Origin: Lachnospiraceae bacterium UBA1755
Lineage (GTDB): Bacteria > Bacillota > Clostridia > Lachnospirales > Lachnospiraceae
Direction of reading: 5' to 3'
Assembly: GCA_002314805.1 (NCBI GenBank)
Contig: DCHJ01000038.1
Coordinates: 8,764 to 72,763 of the forward strand
Length of the DNA: 64,000 nt
Part shown: piece after piece, positions 9,835 through 20,006 of the stretch
Layout of the letters: every line of letters begins with the position of its first letter
How positions within the stretch are numbered: position 1 is the first letter of the stretch
Notes under the pieces: generated by a model
What the model was told of the DNA's origin: nothing
Database searches by the model: none
Seen by the model: the letters and a program-made list of their open reading frames with translations, nothing else
Program-made: the position numbers and the translations under genes

Positions 9835-10209
9835 ATGAAAAAAATGTTAAAACCGGAGAATGCTCCTGCTGCGATCGGTCCATACTCACCCGGCATTCAG
9901 TGCGGCAGCATAGTATTTACTTCGGGACAGATCCCGGTAAACCCTGCAACAGGGACATTTCCGGACGGAATCGAAGAGCAGACCAGACAGTCACTTGAAA
10001 ACTGCAAGGCGATCCTTGAAGCTGCAGGTGCAGGAATGGAAAATGTCATTAAGACAACGGTGTTTTTAAGTGACATGAACAATTTTGCTACGATGAATTC
10101 CGTTTATCAGACTTTCTTTGAGGGTGTCTATCCGGCCCGAAGTGCTGTAGAAGTATCCAGACTTCCCAAGGATGCACTAATTGAGATCGAATGTATTGCT
10201 GTAATATAA
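9835..10209 (+). CDS. ridA: RidA family reactive enamine/imine deaminase
   Basis: The 124-residue protein matches the YjgF/YER057c/UK114 family throughout: APAAIGPYSPGIQCGSIVFTSGQIP, then a central ENVIKTTVFLSDMNNF, and C-terminal YPARSAVEVSRLPKDALIEIECIAV with the Arg that binds the substrate carboxylate. RidA hydrolyses reactive 2-aminoacrylate-type intermediates made by PLP enzymes. I chose the ATG at 9835 because GGAGGTG lies 4-5 bases upstream and it gives the family's usual length; an upstream GTG would add eleven unrelated residues. It precedes an amino-acid-type transporter. Confidence 0.93.
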   Translation: MKKMLKPENAPAAIGPYSPGIQCGSIVFTSGQIPVNPATGTFPDGIEEQTRQSLENCKAILEAAGAGMENVIKTTVFLSDMNNFATMNSVYQTFFEGVYPARSAVEVSRLPKDALIEIECIAVI

Positions 10210-10339
10210 TGAATCAGTGTCCGGCAGAAATCACCATATCCGGATAAATAATGTTTACAACCTGCAGGTTTTTATGACACAGGGATCTGCAGGCTGAAAA
10301 GTGTCAATCACACAGAAATACAAAATCAGGAGGGGTTAC

Positions 10340-11740
10340 ATGTCTAACAATAATGTAGAAACAAGAGACGGCTTCCGATCCAAATGGGGATTTATCCTCG
10401 CTTGTATCGGTTCTGCTGTAGGAATGGGAAATATCTGGCGTTTCCCCGTAATGGTATCTAAGTTCGGCGGTCTCACATTTCTTATCCCATATTTCATATT
10501 TGTTGTTTTGATCGGAGCATCCGGTGTGATAGAAGAGTTTACATTCGGCCGCTGGGCACAGTCGGGACCGGTCGGCGCATTTGGAAAAGCTACAGAACAG
10601 CGTTTCGGCAAAAAGGCCCCGGGTGAATGGATCGGCGCGATCCCGATCATCGGTGCATTGATGCTTGGTATCGGGTATACCGTAGTGATCGGCTGGATCT
10701 TTAAATACTGTTTTATGGGTATTTCGGGTGATCTGTATGCGCTTGGCACAGACATGGCAAATATCGGCGGCGCTTTCGGAACTGCTGCTCCGGAATCCGC
10801 TGCATTAAGCGAAGCTGTCGGCATGATGCTTAACAGCCATATCTTTGGAATAGGAAACGGTGTATGGCTCATCATAGGTCTGTTGATATCACTTCTTATC
10901 ATGGCGTTTGGAATCGGTAAAGGAATTGAAAAAGCCAACAAGGTGATGATGCCGGTGCTTTTCGGTCTTATGCTGATCCTTGCGGTTTATGTCGCAACCC
11001 TCAGCGGTGCAGGAGCAGGGTATAAATACATTTTTACTCTTGATCCAAAGGGTCTTGCTGATCCTCAGGTGTGGATATTTGCATTCGGCCAGGCATTTTT
11101 CTCATTGTCTGTTGCAGGCAACGGTTCAGTGATATACGGCTCTTATCTTTCAAGGAAGGAATCCATTCCTTCTTCTGCAAGAAACGTAGCGATATTTGAT
11201 ACTGTTGCTGCATTGCTCGCTGCATTTGTCATCATTCCTGCGATGGCTGCAGGCGGCGCAGAGCTTTCATCCGGCGGGCCCGGACTTATGTTCGTATTTC
11301 TTGTCAACGTATTCAACGGAATGCAGGGTGGCAGGATAGTAGGAATGATCTTCTTTATCTGTGTGCTATTTGCAGGCGTAAGCTCCATCATCAATATTTA
11401 CGAGGCTCCTGTTGCTTTCCTTCAGGAAAAGCTGAAGATGAAGCGTATTCCGGCTGTGGCCGTAATTGGTGTATTTGGTGCTGCGGTGGCTCTTCTTATA
11501 CAGCCATGGACAAGCCAGTGGATGGATGTTGTATCAATCTATATCTGCCCGATCGGTGCATTCCTTGCGGCTGTCATGTTCTTCTGGATCCTCGATAAAA
11601 AGACAGTACTTGATGAAGTCAATGCAGGATACGGTGACAGGAAGATCGGTAAGTGGTTTTACCCGGTCGGAAAATACGTATTCTGTGCAATGACAGTCAT
11701 TGCCCTGATAGCAGGTGCGATCTACGGCGGCATCGGCTGA
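10340..11740 (+). CDS. sodium-dependent transporter, NSS (SNF) family
   Basis: The 466-residue integral membrane protein starts with FRSKWGFILACIGSAVGMGNIWRFP, the family's first helix with its unwound substrate- and sodium-binding segment. About eleven to twelve hydrophobic helices follow. Bacterial NSS members import amino acids such as tryptophan, tyrosine or leucine with sodium; the substrate here cannot be told. The ATG at 10340 is preceded by AGGAGGGG. Adjacent RidA could fit amino acid catabolism, but they are 130 bases apart. A hairpin ends the unit downstream. Confidence 0.93.
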   Translation: MSNNNVETRDGFRSKWGFILACIGSAVGMGNIWRFPVMVSKFGGLTFLIPYFIFVVLIGASGVIEEFTFGRWAQSGPVGAFGKATEQRFGKKAPGEWIGAIPIIGALMLGIGYTVVIGWIFKYCFMGISGDLYALGTDMANIGGAFGTAAPESAALSEAVGMMLNSHIFGIGNGVWLIIGLLISLLIMAFGIGKGIEKANKVMMPVLFGLMLILAVYVATLSGAGAGYKYIFTLDPKGLADPQVWIFAFGQAFFSLSVAGNGSVIYGSYLSRKESIPSSARNVAIFDTVAALLAAFVIIPAMAAGGAELSSGGPGLMFVFLVNVFNGMQGGRIVGMIFFICVLFAGVSSIINIYEAPVAFLQEKLKMKRIPAVAVIGVFGAAVALLIQPWTSQWMDVVSIYICPIGAFLAAVMFFWILDKKTVLDEVNAGYGDRKIGKWFYPVGKYVFCAMTVIALIAGAIYGGIG

Positions 11741-12040
11741 TATTGTATATTGGCTGTTCCTGATCCGGCAAAAGAACCGGCCTCCGAAAGCCCAACTGGA
11801 AATCCATCGGCTCGGAGACCGGTTTTATCATGATATTATGTGATTGCTACGCGCATTCCTGACGTTGATCCGAAGTAACAGAAAATGCTTCTCATCAATT
11901 TTTACTGTCTGAGCATCAGCTGGGTGCATGTCGTGCTGAGTCACTGAAGTGCAGTCAGAATTACAGGACTGCGTCACTGCAAAGTTCCGTAACCTTGCGA
12001 ACCCGCAATTATAAACCAAGCGGACTGAAGGCTATACGAG
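11741..12040. other. 300-base convergent intergenic region
   Basis: Apart from the hairpin at 11775-11826, this gap between two convergent genes holds a 190-base stretch with no convincing gene. It contains an imperfect dyad at about 11951-11982 (arms GTGCAGTC and GACTGCGTCAC). A 63-codon reverse frame beginning with TTG covers it, but it has no ribosome binding site. Confidence 0.5.
11775..11826. terminator. terminator-like hairpin after the NSS transporter gene
   Basis: Arms AACCGGCCTCCGA (11775-11787) and TCGGAGACCGGTT (11812-11824) pair with one mismatch and are followed on the plus strand by TT. The stem is strong, the loop is 24 bases and the T-run is short (four Ts). It lies 34 bases after the transporter stop and may act on both strands because the next gene is convergent. 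Confidence 0.65.
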
Positions 12041-14641
12041 TTAATTGAACGACAGTGGCGGTGCCTCAACGTATTGTCCGCTGTGACCAGAATCAGAATC
12101 GTCGATACCGGGACCGATCTCCGGTGCCGGAGTATATGTACCGCCCGAAGGAGATATCAAGCTAAATGCAGGTCCGTATCCGTCAATTTCCAAAGGTTCA
12201 ACGCTTTCAGGCTCCTCGGGTTCAACATGCACACTGAGATCATCGGTATACTGGGCACTGGGGACATCAATACCGAATTCATTGTGGTGATTGCAGGCTG
12301 CTGTCGGTACTGTGCCTTCCTCAAAATACTCAGTATATACAGGAGTGCCTCTGGGATCTGCAGCGCAGTATTCGTTGGGCAGGAAACCTGACTTTCTGCA
12401 TACAGCTGCCTGAACAATACCCTCCGGAACCTCAAATCCCGGATCCGGCAGGCCATCATGGACCTGAGTCATGATCTTTTTCCATATCTGCTTATGGAAG
12501 GAGGACTGACCCGAAAGTGTAGATTCATTGTTATCATAGCCTGCCCATACACCGGCAGTATAATATGGTGTAAAGCCGACGAACCATATATCATAGCTCT
12601 TGCTGGTAGTGCCTGATTTTCCGGCACAGCTCATATTGTCAAGATGAGCTGCAGGGGATGTGGAGCTTACTGACATTGCACCGCTTGAATACAGCTTGGA
12701 AGGAAGCATAGAAGCCTTCAGAGCGTCCGTAAGCAGAAATGCAGTTGCGGGCTTGAAAACCTGTGTCGATGCTGCTTCATATTCATATATGACCTTACCG
12801 TCATGATCGAGAATCTTTGTGAAAAGGTGAGGCTTCGTATACGCACCGCTGTTGGCAATAGCAGCATAAGCGCCTGTCAGTTCAAGGTTAGAAACACCGT
12901 AAGTGATGCCGCCCAGAGCCGTTGAAGCGTTATAATCTGATTCGGTTAGAGAGGTGATACCAAGATCTCTGCAGTATTTGATGGCAGTATCAGGACCGAC
13001 AGTTTCTACAAAGCATCTGACAGCTATGATGTTCATAGAGTACACGATACCATCCCTGATGCTGCACCAGCCTCCGTAGCCGCTGCTGTACCAGTTTTTG
13101 AAGGTCTTGGTACCGATAGTATACGGCTCATCATAGTATACGCTGGCAAGAGTGGCACCGCAGCAGTCTATAGCAGGACCGAAGGCAGTCAGTACCTTAA
13201 AGGTCGATCCCGGCTGCCTCAGTGTATCGGTAGCCCTGTTAAGAGTGAGGGACGCAGTCTTTTTGCCTCTGCCTCCGCTGAGAGCCTTGACTTCTCCTGT
13301 ATGCTGATCCACGATCACAAAGCTCACCTGAGGTTCGAGAGTACACACCAGCGATTCACCCAGGATCGTATCTCCGTTTCCTGCCATTGCATCTCTGTAC
13401 TGCTCAACTGCGGCACGGGCATCCTCCTCGGTCTCGTACAGTGCTGTCCAGTCGTGACCTGAGCTCTGAGCCCATGTCTTCATGCTTTCTTCTGAATAAT
13501 GAGTCGTGTTGCCAAGCTTGTCCTCCAAGGAGAGTCTGTACTCAATGGCGTATTTGGTTGATACATAGTTTTCGGGATCATTGACTTCCTTATCTACAAT
13601 GCTCTGAATGTCCGGATCCTGAGTTGTATAAATAGACAGACCGCCGCTGTACAGAAGATTATGAGCCTGAGTATCGGAGTAGTTAAATTCCTCCTTAAGC
13701 GTCTCTGTGACCTGAGCAATCAGTTCGTCAGTAAAATAGGAGTATGTTTTTATAGATTCCCTGGATACGATATCAACATTCTGGATCCTGTCATAAACAG
13801 GATCAGCCAGCGCCTCGTTTTTTTCTTCCTCGGAAATATATCCCTGATCCTCCATATATTCCAGGATGATCTCACGTTTCTCAGCATTGCGTTCCTTACC
13901 GGTGATGGGATTGAGCTTGGACGGGTTCTGTGTGATCCCGGCAATAACGGCGCATTCGGAAAGCGTGAGATCTGAAACATCCTTGTTAAAATATCTCCTT
14001 GCTGCGACCTTGACACCGAGAGAGTTATTACCGAGATTGATAGTATTCAGATAGTTGGTCAGTATAAGCTTCTTGTCCATGGTCTTTTCAAGCTGCATGG
14101 CAAGATACTGCTCCTGGAATTTTCTTTCAAGCTTTTCACCGAAGCTTTTCTCAAATCCACCGTTAAAGACATTGTTTTTGATCAGCTGCTGGGTGATAGT
14201 AGAACCGCCGCCTTCCGAATTGCCGGTGATTACACCTCGGGCGGCTCTGAAGATTGCTCTTGCGTCAATACCATTGTGCTGCCAGAATCGGGAATCCTCA
14301 ATGGCAACAAAAGCATTTATCAGATCATCAGGAAGCTCACTGTAGGTGACCTCTTCACGGTTGCTGCCCTCCATGACAAGAGTATCCGTCAGCTGCCCGG
14401 ATGAATTATAGACATTGGTGGCATAGCCCATGGGCACGATGCTCTCTATACTGATCTGAGGAGTATTATCGACTATACCCATAAAGATGCCGACAGCGGC
14501 ACTAATGGCGAAAACAGTGCTTAATATCACAACAATAAGAAGGATCCTTACTGATATAAGGATCAGCTTGTTGAATATCTTTCTGGAATTGGAATTATTG
14601 TCTTTCAGCCTCTTTTCAGTGGCTCTTCTGGAATAATTCAT
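12041..14641 (-). CDS. class A penicillin-binding protein (PBP1A type)
   Basis: This 866-residue bifunctional enzyme polymerises and cross-links peptidoglycan outside the membrane. A cytoplasmic basic tail precedes one membrane helix (about residues 25-55). The GT51 glycosyltransferase domain shows EDSRFWQHNGIDARAIFRA and TITQQLIKN. The transpeptidase domain has the catalytic SxxK at S479-K482 (GSTFK), SMN in YSMNIIAV, and KSGTT at residue 675. The C-terminal tail is rich in Pro, Glu and Ser. It is divergent from yigZ with 60 bases between them. GGAGGCGAC precedes the start. Confidence 0.96.
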   Translation of the reverse strand: MNYSRRATEKRLKDNNSNSRKIFNKLILISVRILLIVVILSTVFAISAAVGIFMGIVDNTPQISIESIVPMGYATNVYNSSGQLTDTLVMEGSNREEVTYSELPDDLINAFVAIEDSRFWQHNGIDARAIFRAARGVITGNSEGGGSTITQQLIKNNVFNGGFEKSFGEKLERKFQEQYLAMQLEKTMDKKLILTNYLNTINLGNNSLGVKVAARRYFNKDVSDLTLSECAVIAGITQNPSKLNPITGKERNAEKREIILEYMEDQGYISEEEKNEALADPVYDRIQNVDIVSRESIKTYSYFTDELIAQVTETLKEEFNYSDTQAHNLLYSGGLSIYTTQDPDIQSIVDKEVNDPENYVSTKYAIEYRLSLEDKLGNTTHYSEESMKTWAQSSGHDWTALYETEEDARAAVEQYRDAMAGNGDTILGESLVCTLEPQVSFVIVDQHTGEVKALSGGRGKKTASLTLNRATDTLRQPGSTFKVLTAFGPAIDCCGATLASVYYDEPYTIGTKTFKNWYSSGYGGWCSIRDGIVYSMNIIAVRCFVETVGPDTAIKYCRDLGITSLTESDYNASTALGGITYGVSNLELTGAYAAIANSGAYTKPHLFTKILDHDGKVIYEYEAASTQVFKPATAFLLTDALKASMLPSKLYSSGAMSVSSTSPAAHLDNMSCAGKSGTTSKSYDIWFVGFTPYYTAGVWAGYDNNESTLSGQSSFHKQIWKKIMTQVHDGLPDPGFEVPEGIVQAAVCRKSGFLPNEYCAADPRGTPVYTEYFEEGTVPTAACNHHNEFGIDVPSAQYTDDLSVHVEPEEPESVEPLEIDGYGPAFSLISPSGGTYTPAPEIGPGIDDSDSGHSGQYVEAPPLSFN

Positions 14642-14661
14642 GTCGCCTCCAAATCTACATA

Positions 14662-14667
14662 ATTATA
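14662..14667 (-). promoter_or_regulatory. -10 box of the class A PBP gene
   Basis: The minus strand reads TATAAT at 14667-14662, 21 bases before the PBP start codon. The matching -35 region (14690-14685, TAGAAC) is poor. It overlaps the opposing promoter of yigZ. Confidence 0.4.
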
Positions 14668-14688
14668 CCAAATACGCTATAAAAGTTC

Positions 14689-14694
14689 TATAAT
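14689..14694 (+). promoter_or_regulatory. -10 box of yigZ, seven bases before its ATG
   Basis: TATAAT at 14689-14694 would place the transcription start at about 14701-14702, that is on the ATG. No Shine-Dalgarno sequence is present between the box and the start codon. No good -35 box is seen. Confidence 0.45.
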
Positions 14695-14701
14695 ATAAAC
14701 T

Positions 14702-15355
14702 ATGAAGAATACTTATAATATTTGTTACGAGGGTGGAAGCGGCAGATATGAAGACAGAAAATCTGTCTTCCTTTGTGATATTTTTCCCGTCCATTCTGAA
14801 GGTGAAATTACTGCCTGTCTGGAGGCAGTACGAAAGAAATACTGGGATGCAGGTCATCATTGCTATGCGTATACCTTCGGAGCTTTTCCGGAACAAAAAA
14901 AATTTTCGGATGACGGTGAACCGTCTCAGACTGCCGGAAAGCCAATGCTTGACGTCATAGAAGGTCAGGGGATCCACGATATTCTTGCTGTGGTCACCCG
15001 GTATTTCGGAGGTACACTGCTGGGTACGGGAGGACTGGTGCGGGCATATCAGGGTGCTGTTAAAGACGGTCTGGCCAATGCAACGATAATTGAGAGACAT
15101 CATGGAGAGCTTCTTCACTACGTTATTGATTATGATTTTTACGGCAGGCTGCAGCGGATTGCTGAGAAGGAAAACCTGTATATCTGCAGTACTGATTTTT
15201 CTGACAAGGTAAAAATCTCTCTTGCAGTAGACAAATCAGAAAGTTTGAATATAATGAATAAGGTTGAGGAAATGAGTGCTGCCAGAGCAGTGCTTTCTGA
15301 TAGAGAAGAAGACAGATATTTTATTTTGGTGAACGGTAAGGTCAGTTTATTATGA
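14702..15355 (+). CDS. yigZ: YigZ/IMPACT family protein
   Basis: The 217-residue cytoplasmic protein has the UPF0029/IMPACT N-terminal domain, with the signatures DGEPSQTAGKPMLDVI and VTRYFGGTLLGTGGLVRAYQGA, and the smaller C-terminal ferredoxin-like domain. The biochemical role is not settled; eukaryotic IMPACT regulates the Gcn2 kinase pathway. The N-terminus MKNTYNICYEGGSGRYEDRKS aligns with the family, so the ATG at 14702 is well supported although no ribosome binding site precedes it. The last four bases overlap typA. Confidence 0.93.
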   Translation: MKNTYNICYEGGSGRYEDRKSVFLCDIFPVHSEGEITACLEAVRKKYWDAGHHCYAYTFGAFPEQKKFSDDGEPSQTAGKPMLDVIEGQGIHDILAVVTRYFGGTLLGTGGLVRAYQGAVKDGLANATIIERHHGELLHYVIDYDFYGRLQRIAEKENLYICSTDFSDKVKISLAVDKSESLNIMNKVEEMSAARAVLSDREEDRYFILVNGKVSLL

Positions 15356-17193
15356 GAGAAAAAAGAGAAGATATCAGAAACGTAGCAATAATTGCCCATG
15401 TCGATCATGGCAAGACTACTCTGGTGGATCAGCTTCTGAGACAGAGCGGCATCTTCAGAGCAAATCAGGAAGTAGTTGACAGAGTAATGGATTCCAACGA
15501 TATCGAGCGAGAGCGCGGTATTACGATCCTTTCCAAGAATACTGCAGTCAATTACAAAGGAGTGAAGATCAATATTATTGATACTCCCGGACATGCGGAT
15601 TTCGGTGGTGAGGTCGAGCGTGTGCTCAAGATGGTCAACGGAGTGATACTTGTCGTGGATGCATATGAAGGCGTGATGCCACAGACCAAGTTTGTGCTCA
15701 AGAAGGCACTGGAGCTTGATCTTGACATTATCTGCTGTATCAATAAATGCGACAGGGCGGAGGCCAGACCTGACGAGGTGGAGGATGAAGTGCTTGAACT
15801 TCTCATGGATCTTGATGCCAATGAACGTCAGCTTGAATGTCCTTTTGTTTATGCCAGTGCAAGAAGCGGCTGGTGCAGATATCAGCTTAATGATGGCAGC
15901 AGTGATATGTCCCCGCTATTTGAGACTATAATAAATTCGATCCCGGCACCGGAAGGTGACCCCGAAGCAGATACTCAGATACTTATCAGCACTATAGATT
16001 ACAATGAATATGTAGGGCGCATAGGCATCGGAAAGGTCGATAACGGCAGCATCAGGATCAATCAGGACTGCGCCATTGTGAACCACCATGAGCCTGATAA
16101 GCTCAGAAAGGTCAGGATAGGAAAGCTGTATGAATTTGAGGGTCTTAACCGTGTTGAAGTAACCGAAGCCGGTATCGGAAGCATAGTTGCGATCAGCGGA
16201 ATCTCTGATATTCACATAGGAGATACTATCACTTCACCCGAACACCCGGAGAGCATTCCTTTCCAGAAGATATCCGAGCCAACGATCTCTATGTTTTTTA
16301 TGGTAAACGATTCTCCGCTTGCCGGACAGGAAGGAAAATATGTCACATCCAGACATATACGTGACAGACTGTTCCGGGAGCTGAATACTGACGTGTCACT
16401 CAGAGTGGAGGAAACTGATTCCCCGGATACGTTTAAGGTGAGCGGCCGCGGTGAGCTCCACCTCTCAGTCCTTATCGAAAACATGAGAAGAGAGGGCTAT
16501 GAGTTTGCAGTCAGCAAGGCTGAGGTCATCCTTAAGTATAATGAGCGTAACCAGAAGCTTGAACCCTTTGAGATAGCATATATCGATGTCCCCGATGAGT
16601 ACACCGGCTCTGTGATCCAGAAGCTGACAGGGCGTAAGGGTGAGCTCATGGGCATGACTCCCATCCATGGAAACAGCACGCGGCTTGAATTTTCAATTCC
16701 ATCCCGCGGACTTATCGGGTACCGCGGTGAGTTTATGACAGATACCAAGGGTGAGGGTATCATTAATACTGAGTTTGACGGATATGCTCCTTACAAGGGA
16801 GATATGTTCTACAGACGCAGCGGTTCTATTATCTGCTTTGAAAGCGGTGAATCAATTACCTACGGACTGTTTAATGCCCAGGAGAGAGGGCAGCTGTTCA
16901 TAGGTCCCGGTATCAAGGTGTATGCCGGGATGGTCATCGGTCAGACCGGCAAGTCCGAGGACGTTGAGATCAATGTATGCAAGACCAAGAAGCTGACAAA
17001 CACAAGATCCTCCAGCGCAGATGAAGCCCTGAGACTTGTCCCGCCCAAGATCATGAGTCTTGAACAGTGTCTTGATTTCATCGACACTGACGAGCTGCTT
17101 GAGGTCACTCCGGAAAACCTGCGCATCCGTAAGAAAATACTTGATTCAATGCTTAGAAAGAGAGCATCCATCAAGAGTAAGACTGATATTTAA
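15352..17193 (+). CDS. typA: translational GTPase TypA/BipA
   Basis: The 613-residue protein is a ribosome-associated GTPase with a role in 50S subunit assembly and stress adaptation. G1 is AHVDHGKT at residues 15-22, switch I has ERGITI, G3 is DTPGH, and the G4 motif reads NKCD. EF-Tu-like domain II, EF-G-like domains III and V, and the TypA-specific C-terminal domain ([19 protein letters not shown]) follow, ending [19 protein letters not shown]. The ATG overlaps the yigZ stop by four bases and the stop shares one base with ribF, so yigZ-typA-ribF are translationally coupled. Confidence 0.97.
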   Translation: MREKREDIRNVAIIAHVDHGKTTLVDQLLRQSGIFRANQEVVDRVMDSNDIERERGITILSKNTAVNYKGVKINIIDTPGHADFGGEVERVLKMVNGVILVVDAYEGVMPQTKFVLKKALELDLDIICCINKCDRAEARPDEVEDEVLELLMDLDANERQLECPFVYASARSGWCRYQLNDGSSDMSPLFETIINSIPAPEGDPEADTQILISTIDYNEYVGRIGIGKVDNGSIRINQDCAIVNHHEPDKLRKVRIGKLYEFEGLNRVEVTEAGIGSIVAISGISDIHIGDTITSPEHPESIPFQKISEPTISMFFMVNDSPLAGQEGKYVTSRHIRDRLFRELNTDVSLRVEETDSPDTFKVSGRGELHLSVLIENMRREGYEFAVSKAEVILKYNERNQKLEPFEIAYIDVPDEYTGSVIQKLTGRKGELMGMTPIHGNSTRLEFSIPSRGLIGYRGEFMTDTKGEGIINTEFDGYAPYKGDMFYRRSGSIICFESGESITYGLFNAQERGQLFIGPGIKVYAGMVIGQTGKSEDVEINVCKTKKLTNTRSSSADEALRLVPPKIMSLEQCLDFIDTDELLEVTPENLRIRKKILDSMLRKRASIKSKTDI

Positions 17194-18122
17194 TGCAGAT
17201 CATATCCAACAACACAGATTTTATAATAAGCGAGCCGACAGTAGTATCTATCGGCAAGTTTGACGGTGACCATATCGGACATCAGAAGATATTTGCTGTC
17301 ATGAGACAGATCAAGGCAGATGAGATGCTGAAGTCAGCAGCATTCTCATTTGCTTTTTTTGATACTCCCCAGATGTCAACAATGGCAGAGAAGAGGAGAC
17401 TGCTGAAACACGAGGATGTTGATTACCTGATAGAGTTTCCGTTTACTGATGAGACAAAAAATATGGAAGCCGAAGTGTTTATCAGAGAAGTACTTATTGC
17501 ACGCCTGAATATGAAGCACATAGTAGCAGGTACTGACTGCTCCTTCGGGCATAACAGATCCGGCAATGCGGATCTCCTCAGGACACTGGGTCCTGAGCTT
17601 GGCTTTAAGGTCACAATTATCGAAAAGGTCTCAGGCGGGAACGAAGAGATAAGTTCTACTGCCGTACGCAGTCTTATCAGAAACGGAAATGTTGAAAAAG
17701 CAGCTGTCCTTAACGGCCGTCCATACACTGTATCCGGAATTGCACGTACAGGCAATAAACTGGGCAGCCGGAAGCTAGGCTTCGGTACTGCCAATATAAT
17801 ACCGGAAGAGGGAAAGCTGTTCCCTAAGGAGGGAGTATATCTGACAAAAACGCTCCTTTCTGACGGACGCAGACTTTATTCTATGACAAACATCGGAAGC
17901 AATCCCTCTATCGACACTGACAGCTTCGGTCACATCATCAGGTGTGAGACTCATATTTTTGATTTTAATGAGGTTCTATACGGTCAGTTTATACAGGTGG
18001 AGTTTTTGAGACACATACGGGATGAGATCCGTTTTTCTTCAGTCGAAGAGTTGAAAGCCCAGCTGGAGAAAGACAGACAATACTGCTTAAGTCTCATTGA
18101 CTCAACAGGTACTAAAGTATAA
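17193..18122 (+). CDS. ribF: bifunctional riboflavin kinase/FAD synthetase, divergent
   Basis: The N-terminal nucleotidyltransferase domain shows VVSIGKFDGDHIGHQKI at about residues 17-33 (family pattern GxFDGvHxGH) and SSTAVRSLIRNG. The C-terminal kinase domain shows GSRKLGFGTANI and NIGSNPSIDT. These convert riboflavin to FMN and FAD in the cytoplasm. The kinase motif normally reads PTAN, but here the proline is glycine, and FDGV is FDGD, so one activity could be altered. The start overlaps the typA stop codon by one base. Length (309) is normal for RibF. Confidence 0.85.
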   Translation: MQIISNNTDFIISEPTVVSIGKFDGDHIGHQKIFAVMRQIKADEMLKSAAFSFAFFDTPQMSTMAEKRRLLKHEDVDYLIEFPFTDETKNMEAEVFIREVLIARLNMKHIVAGTDCSFGHNRSGNADLLRTLGPELGFKVTIIEKVSGGNEEISSTAVRSLIRNGNVEKAAVLNGRPYTVSGIARTGNKLGSRKLGFGTANIIPEEGKLFPKEGVYLTKTLLSDGRRLYSMTNIGSNPSIDTDSFGHIIRCETHIFDFNEVLYGQFIQVEFLRHIRDEIRFSSVEELKAQLEKDRQYCLSLIDSTGTKV

Positions 18123-18148
18123 AATAACAGTAGTTATTTTTGTTTTTT
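18121..18148 (+). terminator. A/T-rich hairpin with T-run after ribF
   Basis: AAAATAAC (18121-18128) and GTTATTTT (18133-18140) form a perfect inverted repeat with a four-base loop, followed by TGTTTTTT. The stem is weak because it is A/T-rich. It begins just after the ribF stop codon and could separate ribF from fucI. Confidence 0.5.
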
Positions 18149-18174
18149 ATTTACTTTGTAAAGGAGCAAAAAGT

Positions 18175-19992
18175 ATGGCAGCAGGAAAGAATCGTTATGT
18201 GGGCGACTATCCGGTGATCGGTATTCGTCCTATCGTTGACGGCCGTCAGGGTCCTCTTGCACTCAGAGACAGCCTTGAAGGACAGGTTATGGCAATGGCT
18301 ATTGCAGCAAAAGAGCTGTTTGAGAAGAACCTCTATTACTCAAACGGAGAGCATGCAAAGGTTGTTATCGCAGATCACTCTATCGGACGTGTGCCGGAAT
18401 CTGCAGCATGCGCAGAGCAATTCAAAAAAGCAGGTGTTTCCATCACGCTTTCAGTAACGCCATGCTGGTGCTATGGTTCTGAGACAATGGATATGGATCC
18501 TATGACTATCAAGGGCGTGTGGGGCTTCAACGGCACTGAGAGACCGGGTGCGGTTTATCTTGCATCAGTTCTGGCTACACATGCGCAGAAGGGTCTTCCC
18601 GCTTTCGGTATCTATGGACATGAGGTCCAGGACAGGGATCAGGTAACTGATATTCCTGAGGACGTACAGGAGAAGCTGTTAAGATTCGGAAGGGCAGCCA
18701 TTGCAGTTGCTACTATGCGCGGCAAGAGCTATCTTCAGATCGGTTCTATGTGTATGGGAATCGGTGGTTCTATCATTGACCAGCAGTTCATGGAGGAATA
18801 TCTGGGACTGCGTGTTGAGTCTGTCGATGAGGTTGAGATCCTCCGCCGTATGGAAGAGGGTATCTATGATAAAAAGGATGTCGCAAAGGCTCTTAAGTGG
18901 ACTAAAGAGCATTGCAAAGAAGGACGCGATGATAATCCCAAGTCTGTAAAATTCTCAGACAAAGAGAAGGACAAGCAGTGGGAGTTTACCGTTAAGATGT
19001 ACTGCATTATCAAGGATCTTATGTGCGGCAACCCCAATCTGCCGAAGCAGTTTGATGAGGAGAAGCTGGGGCATAATGCTATCTGTGCCGGCTTCCAGGG
19101 ACAGAGACAGTGGACCGATCACTGGCCCAACTGTGACTATCCGGAGGCATTCCTTTCATCGACCTTTGATTATCAGGGAGCTCGTGAGCCTTATACACTT
19201 GCAACAGAAAATGATGTGCTTAACGGACTCGGTATGCTGTTTATGAGACTGCTTACGGGACGTGCATCAATTTTTGCTGATGTACGTACATACTGGTCAC
19301 CGGATGCTACAAAGAGAGTTACCGGATATGAGTTTGAAGGCCATGCAAAAGAAAACGGAGGTATCATCCATCTGCTTAATTCAGGTGCCGCATGTCTCGA
19401 CGGTTCCGCAGCTGCAAGGGGCAAGGGCGGAAAGCCGGAGATGAAGAGATGGTGGGAGGTAACACCAAAGGATATCAAGGCCATGACAGACGCCACTGTA
19501 TGGTGTGAGGCCGGCTTTGATAATTTCCGCGGCGGCGGTTTCTCTTCACATTATGTAACCAAGGCTGAGATGCCTGCAACAATGATCAGGCTTAATCTCG
19601 TAAAGGGTCTTGGTCCTGTACTCCAGATAGCTGAGGGCTGGACTGTTGATCTTCCGGATGAGGTCACAGATACTCTTATGGAAAGGACCAATCCGACATG
19701 GCCATGTACCTGGTTCACACCGAGATGTGACCACAAGGCAGGCAGTGCATTTGAAAATGCTTACTCGGTAATGAATAACTGGGGAGCAAATCACGGTGCT
19801 ATCTGCTACGGACATGTAGGCGCAGACCTTATCACAATGTGTTCTATGCTCAGGATCCCTGTATGTATGCACAATGTTGCTGACAGTGATATCTTCAGAC
19901 CGGCAGCATGGAATGCCTTCGGTATGGATAAGGAAGGTCAGGACTACAGAGCATGTGCAGCCTACGGTCCTATGTATAAGAATATCAACTGA
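18175..19992 (+). CDS. fucI: L-fucose isomerase
   Basis: The 605-residue protein converts L-fucose to L-fuculose, the first committed step of fucose use. It starts with [25 protein letters not shown] and contains [54 protein letters not shown] and TPRCDHKAG, all strongly FucI-like and of the usual length (about 590). The ATG at 18175 has AAGGAG nine bases upstream; an upstream in-frame GTG-type start would add 26 unrelated residues and lie in the hairpin. fucU follows after 14 bases. Confidence 0.96.
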   Translation: MAAGKNRYVGDYPVIGIRPIVDGRQGPLALRDSLEGQVMAMAIAAKELFEKNLYYSNGEHAKVVIADHSIGRVPESAACAEQFKKAGVSITLSVTPCWCYGSETMDMDPMTIKGVWGFNGTERPGAVYLASVLATHAQKGLPAFGIYGHEVQDRDQVTDIPEDVQEKLLRFGRAAIAVATMRGKSYLQIGSMCMGIGGSIIDQQFMEEYLGLRVESVDEVEILRRMEEGIYDKKDVAKALKWTKEHCKEGRDDNPKSVKFSDKEKDKQWEFTVKMYCIIKDLMCGNPNLPKQFDEEKLGHNAICAGFQGQRQWTDHWPNCDYPEAFLSSTFDYQGAREPYTLATENDVLNGLGMLFMRLLTGRASIFADVRTYWSPDATKRVTGYEFEGHAKENGGIIHLLNSGAACLDGSAAARGKGGKPEMKRWWEVTPKDIKAMTDATVWCEAGFDNFRGGGFSSHYVTKAEMPATMIRLNLVKGLGPVLQIAEGWTVDLPDEVTDTLMERTNPTWPCTWFTPRCDHKAGSAFENAYSVMNNWGANHGAICYGHVGADLITMCSMLRIPVCMHNVADSDIFRPAAWNAFGMDKEGQDYRACAAYGPMYKNIN

Positions 19993-20006
19993 TGCGGAGG
20001 TGACTT

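Noticed and set aside
10253..10266. Terminator after ridA
   Set aside because: AACCTGCAGGTT is a short palindrome followed by TTT, but without room for a loop and with only six pairs it is too weak to call.
10336..10941. 201-codon antisense frame over the NSS transporter gene
   Set aside because: Its Pro/Ile/Ser-rich translation is the mirror of hydrophobic transporter codons and no start signal is present.
11828..12019. 63-codon reverse frame between the NSS and PBP genes
   Set aside because: It starts with TTG without a ribosome binding site and has no recognised family, so it was kept only as a note on the intergenic region.
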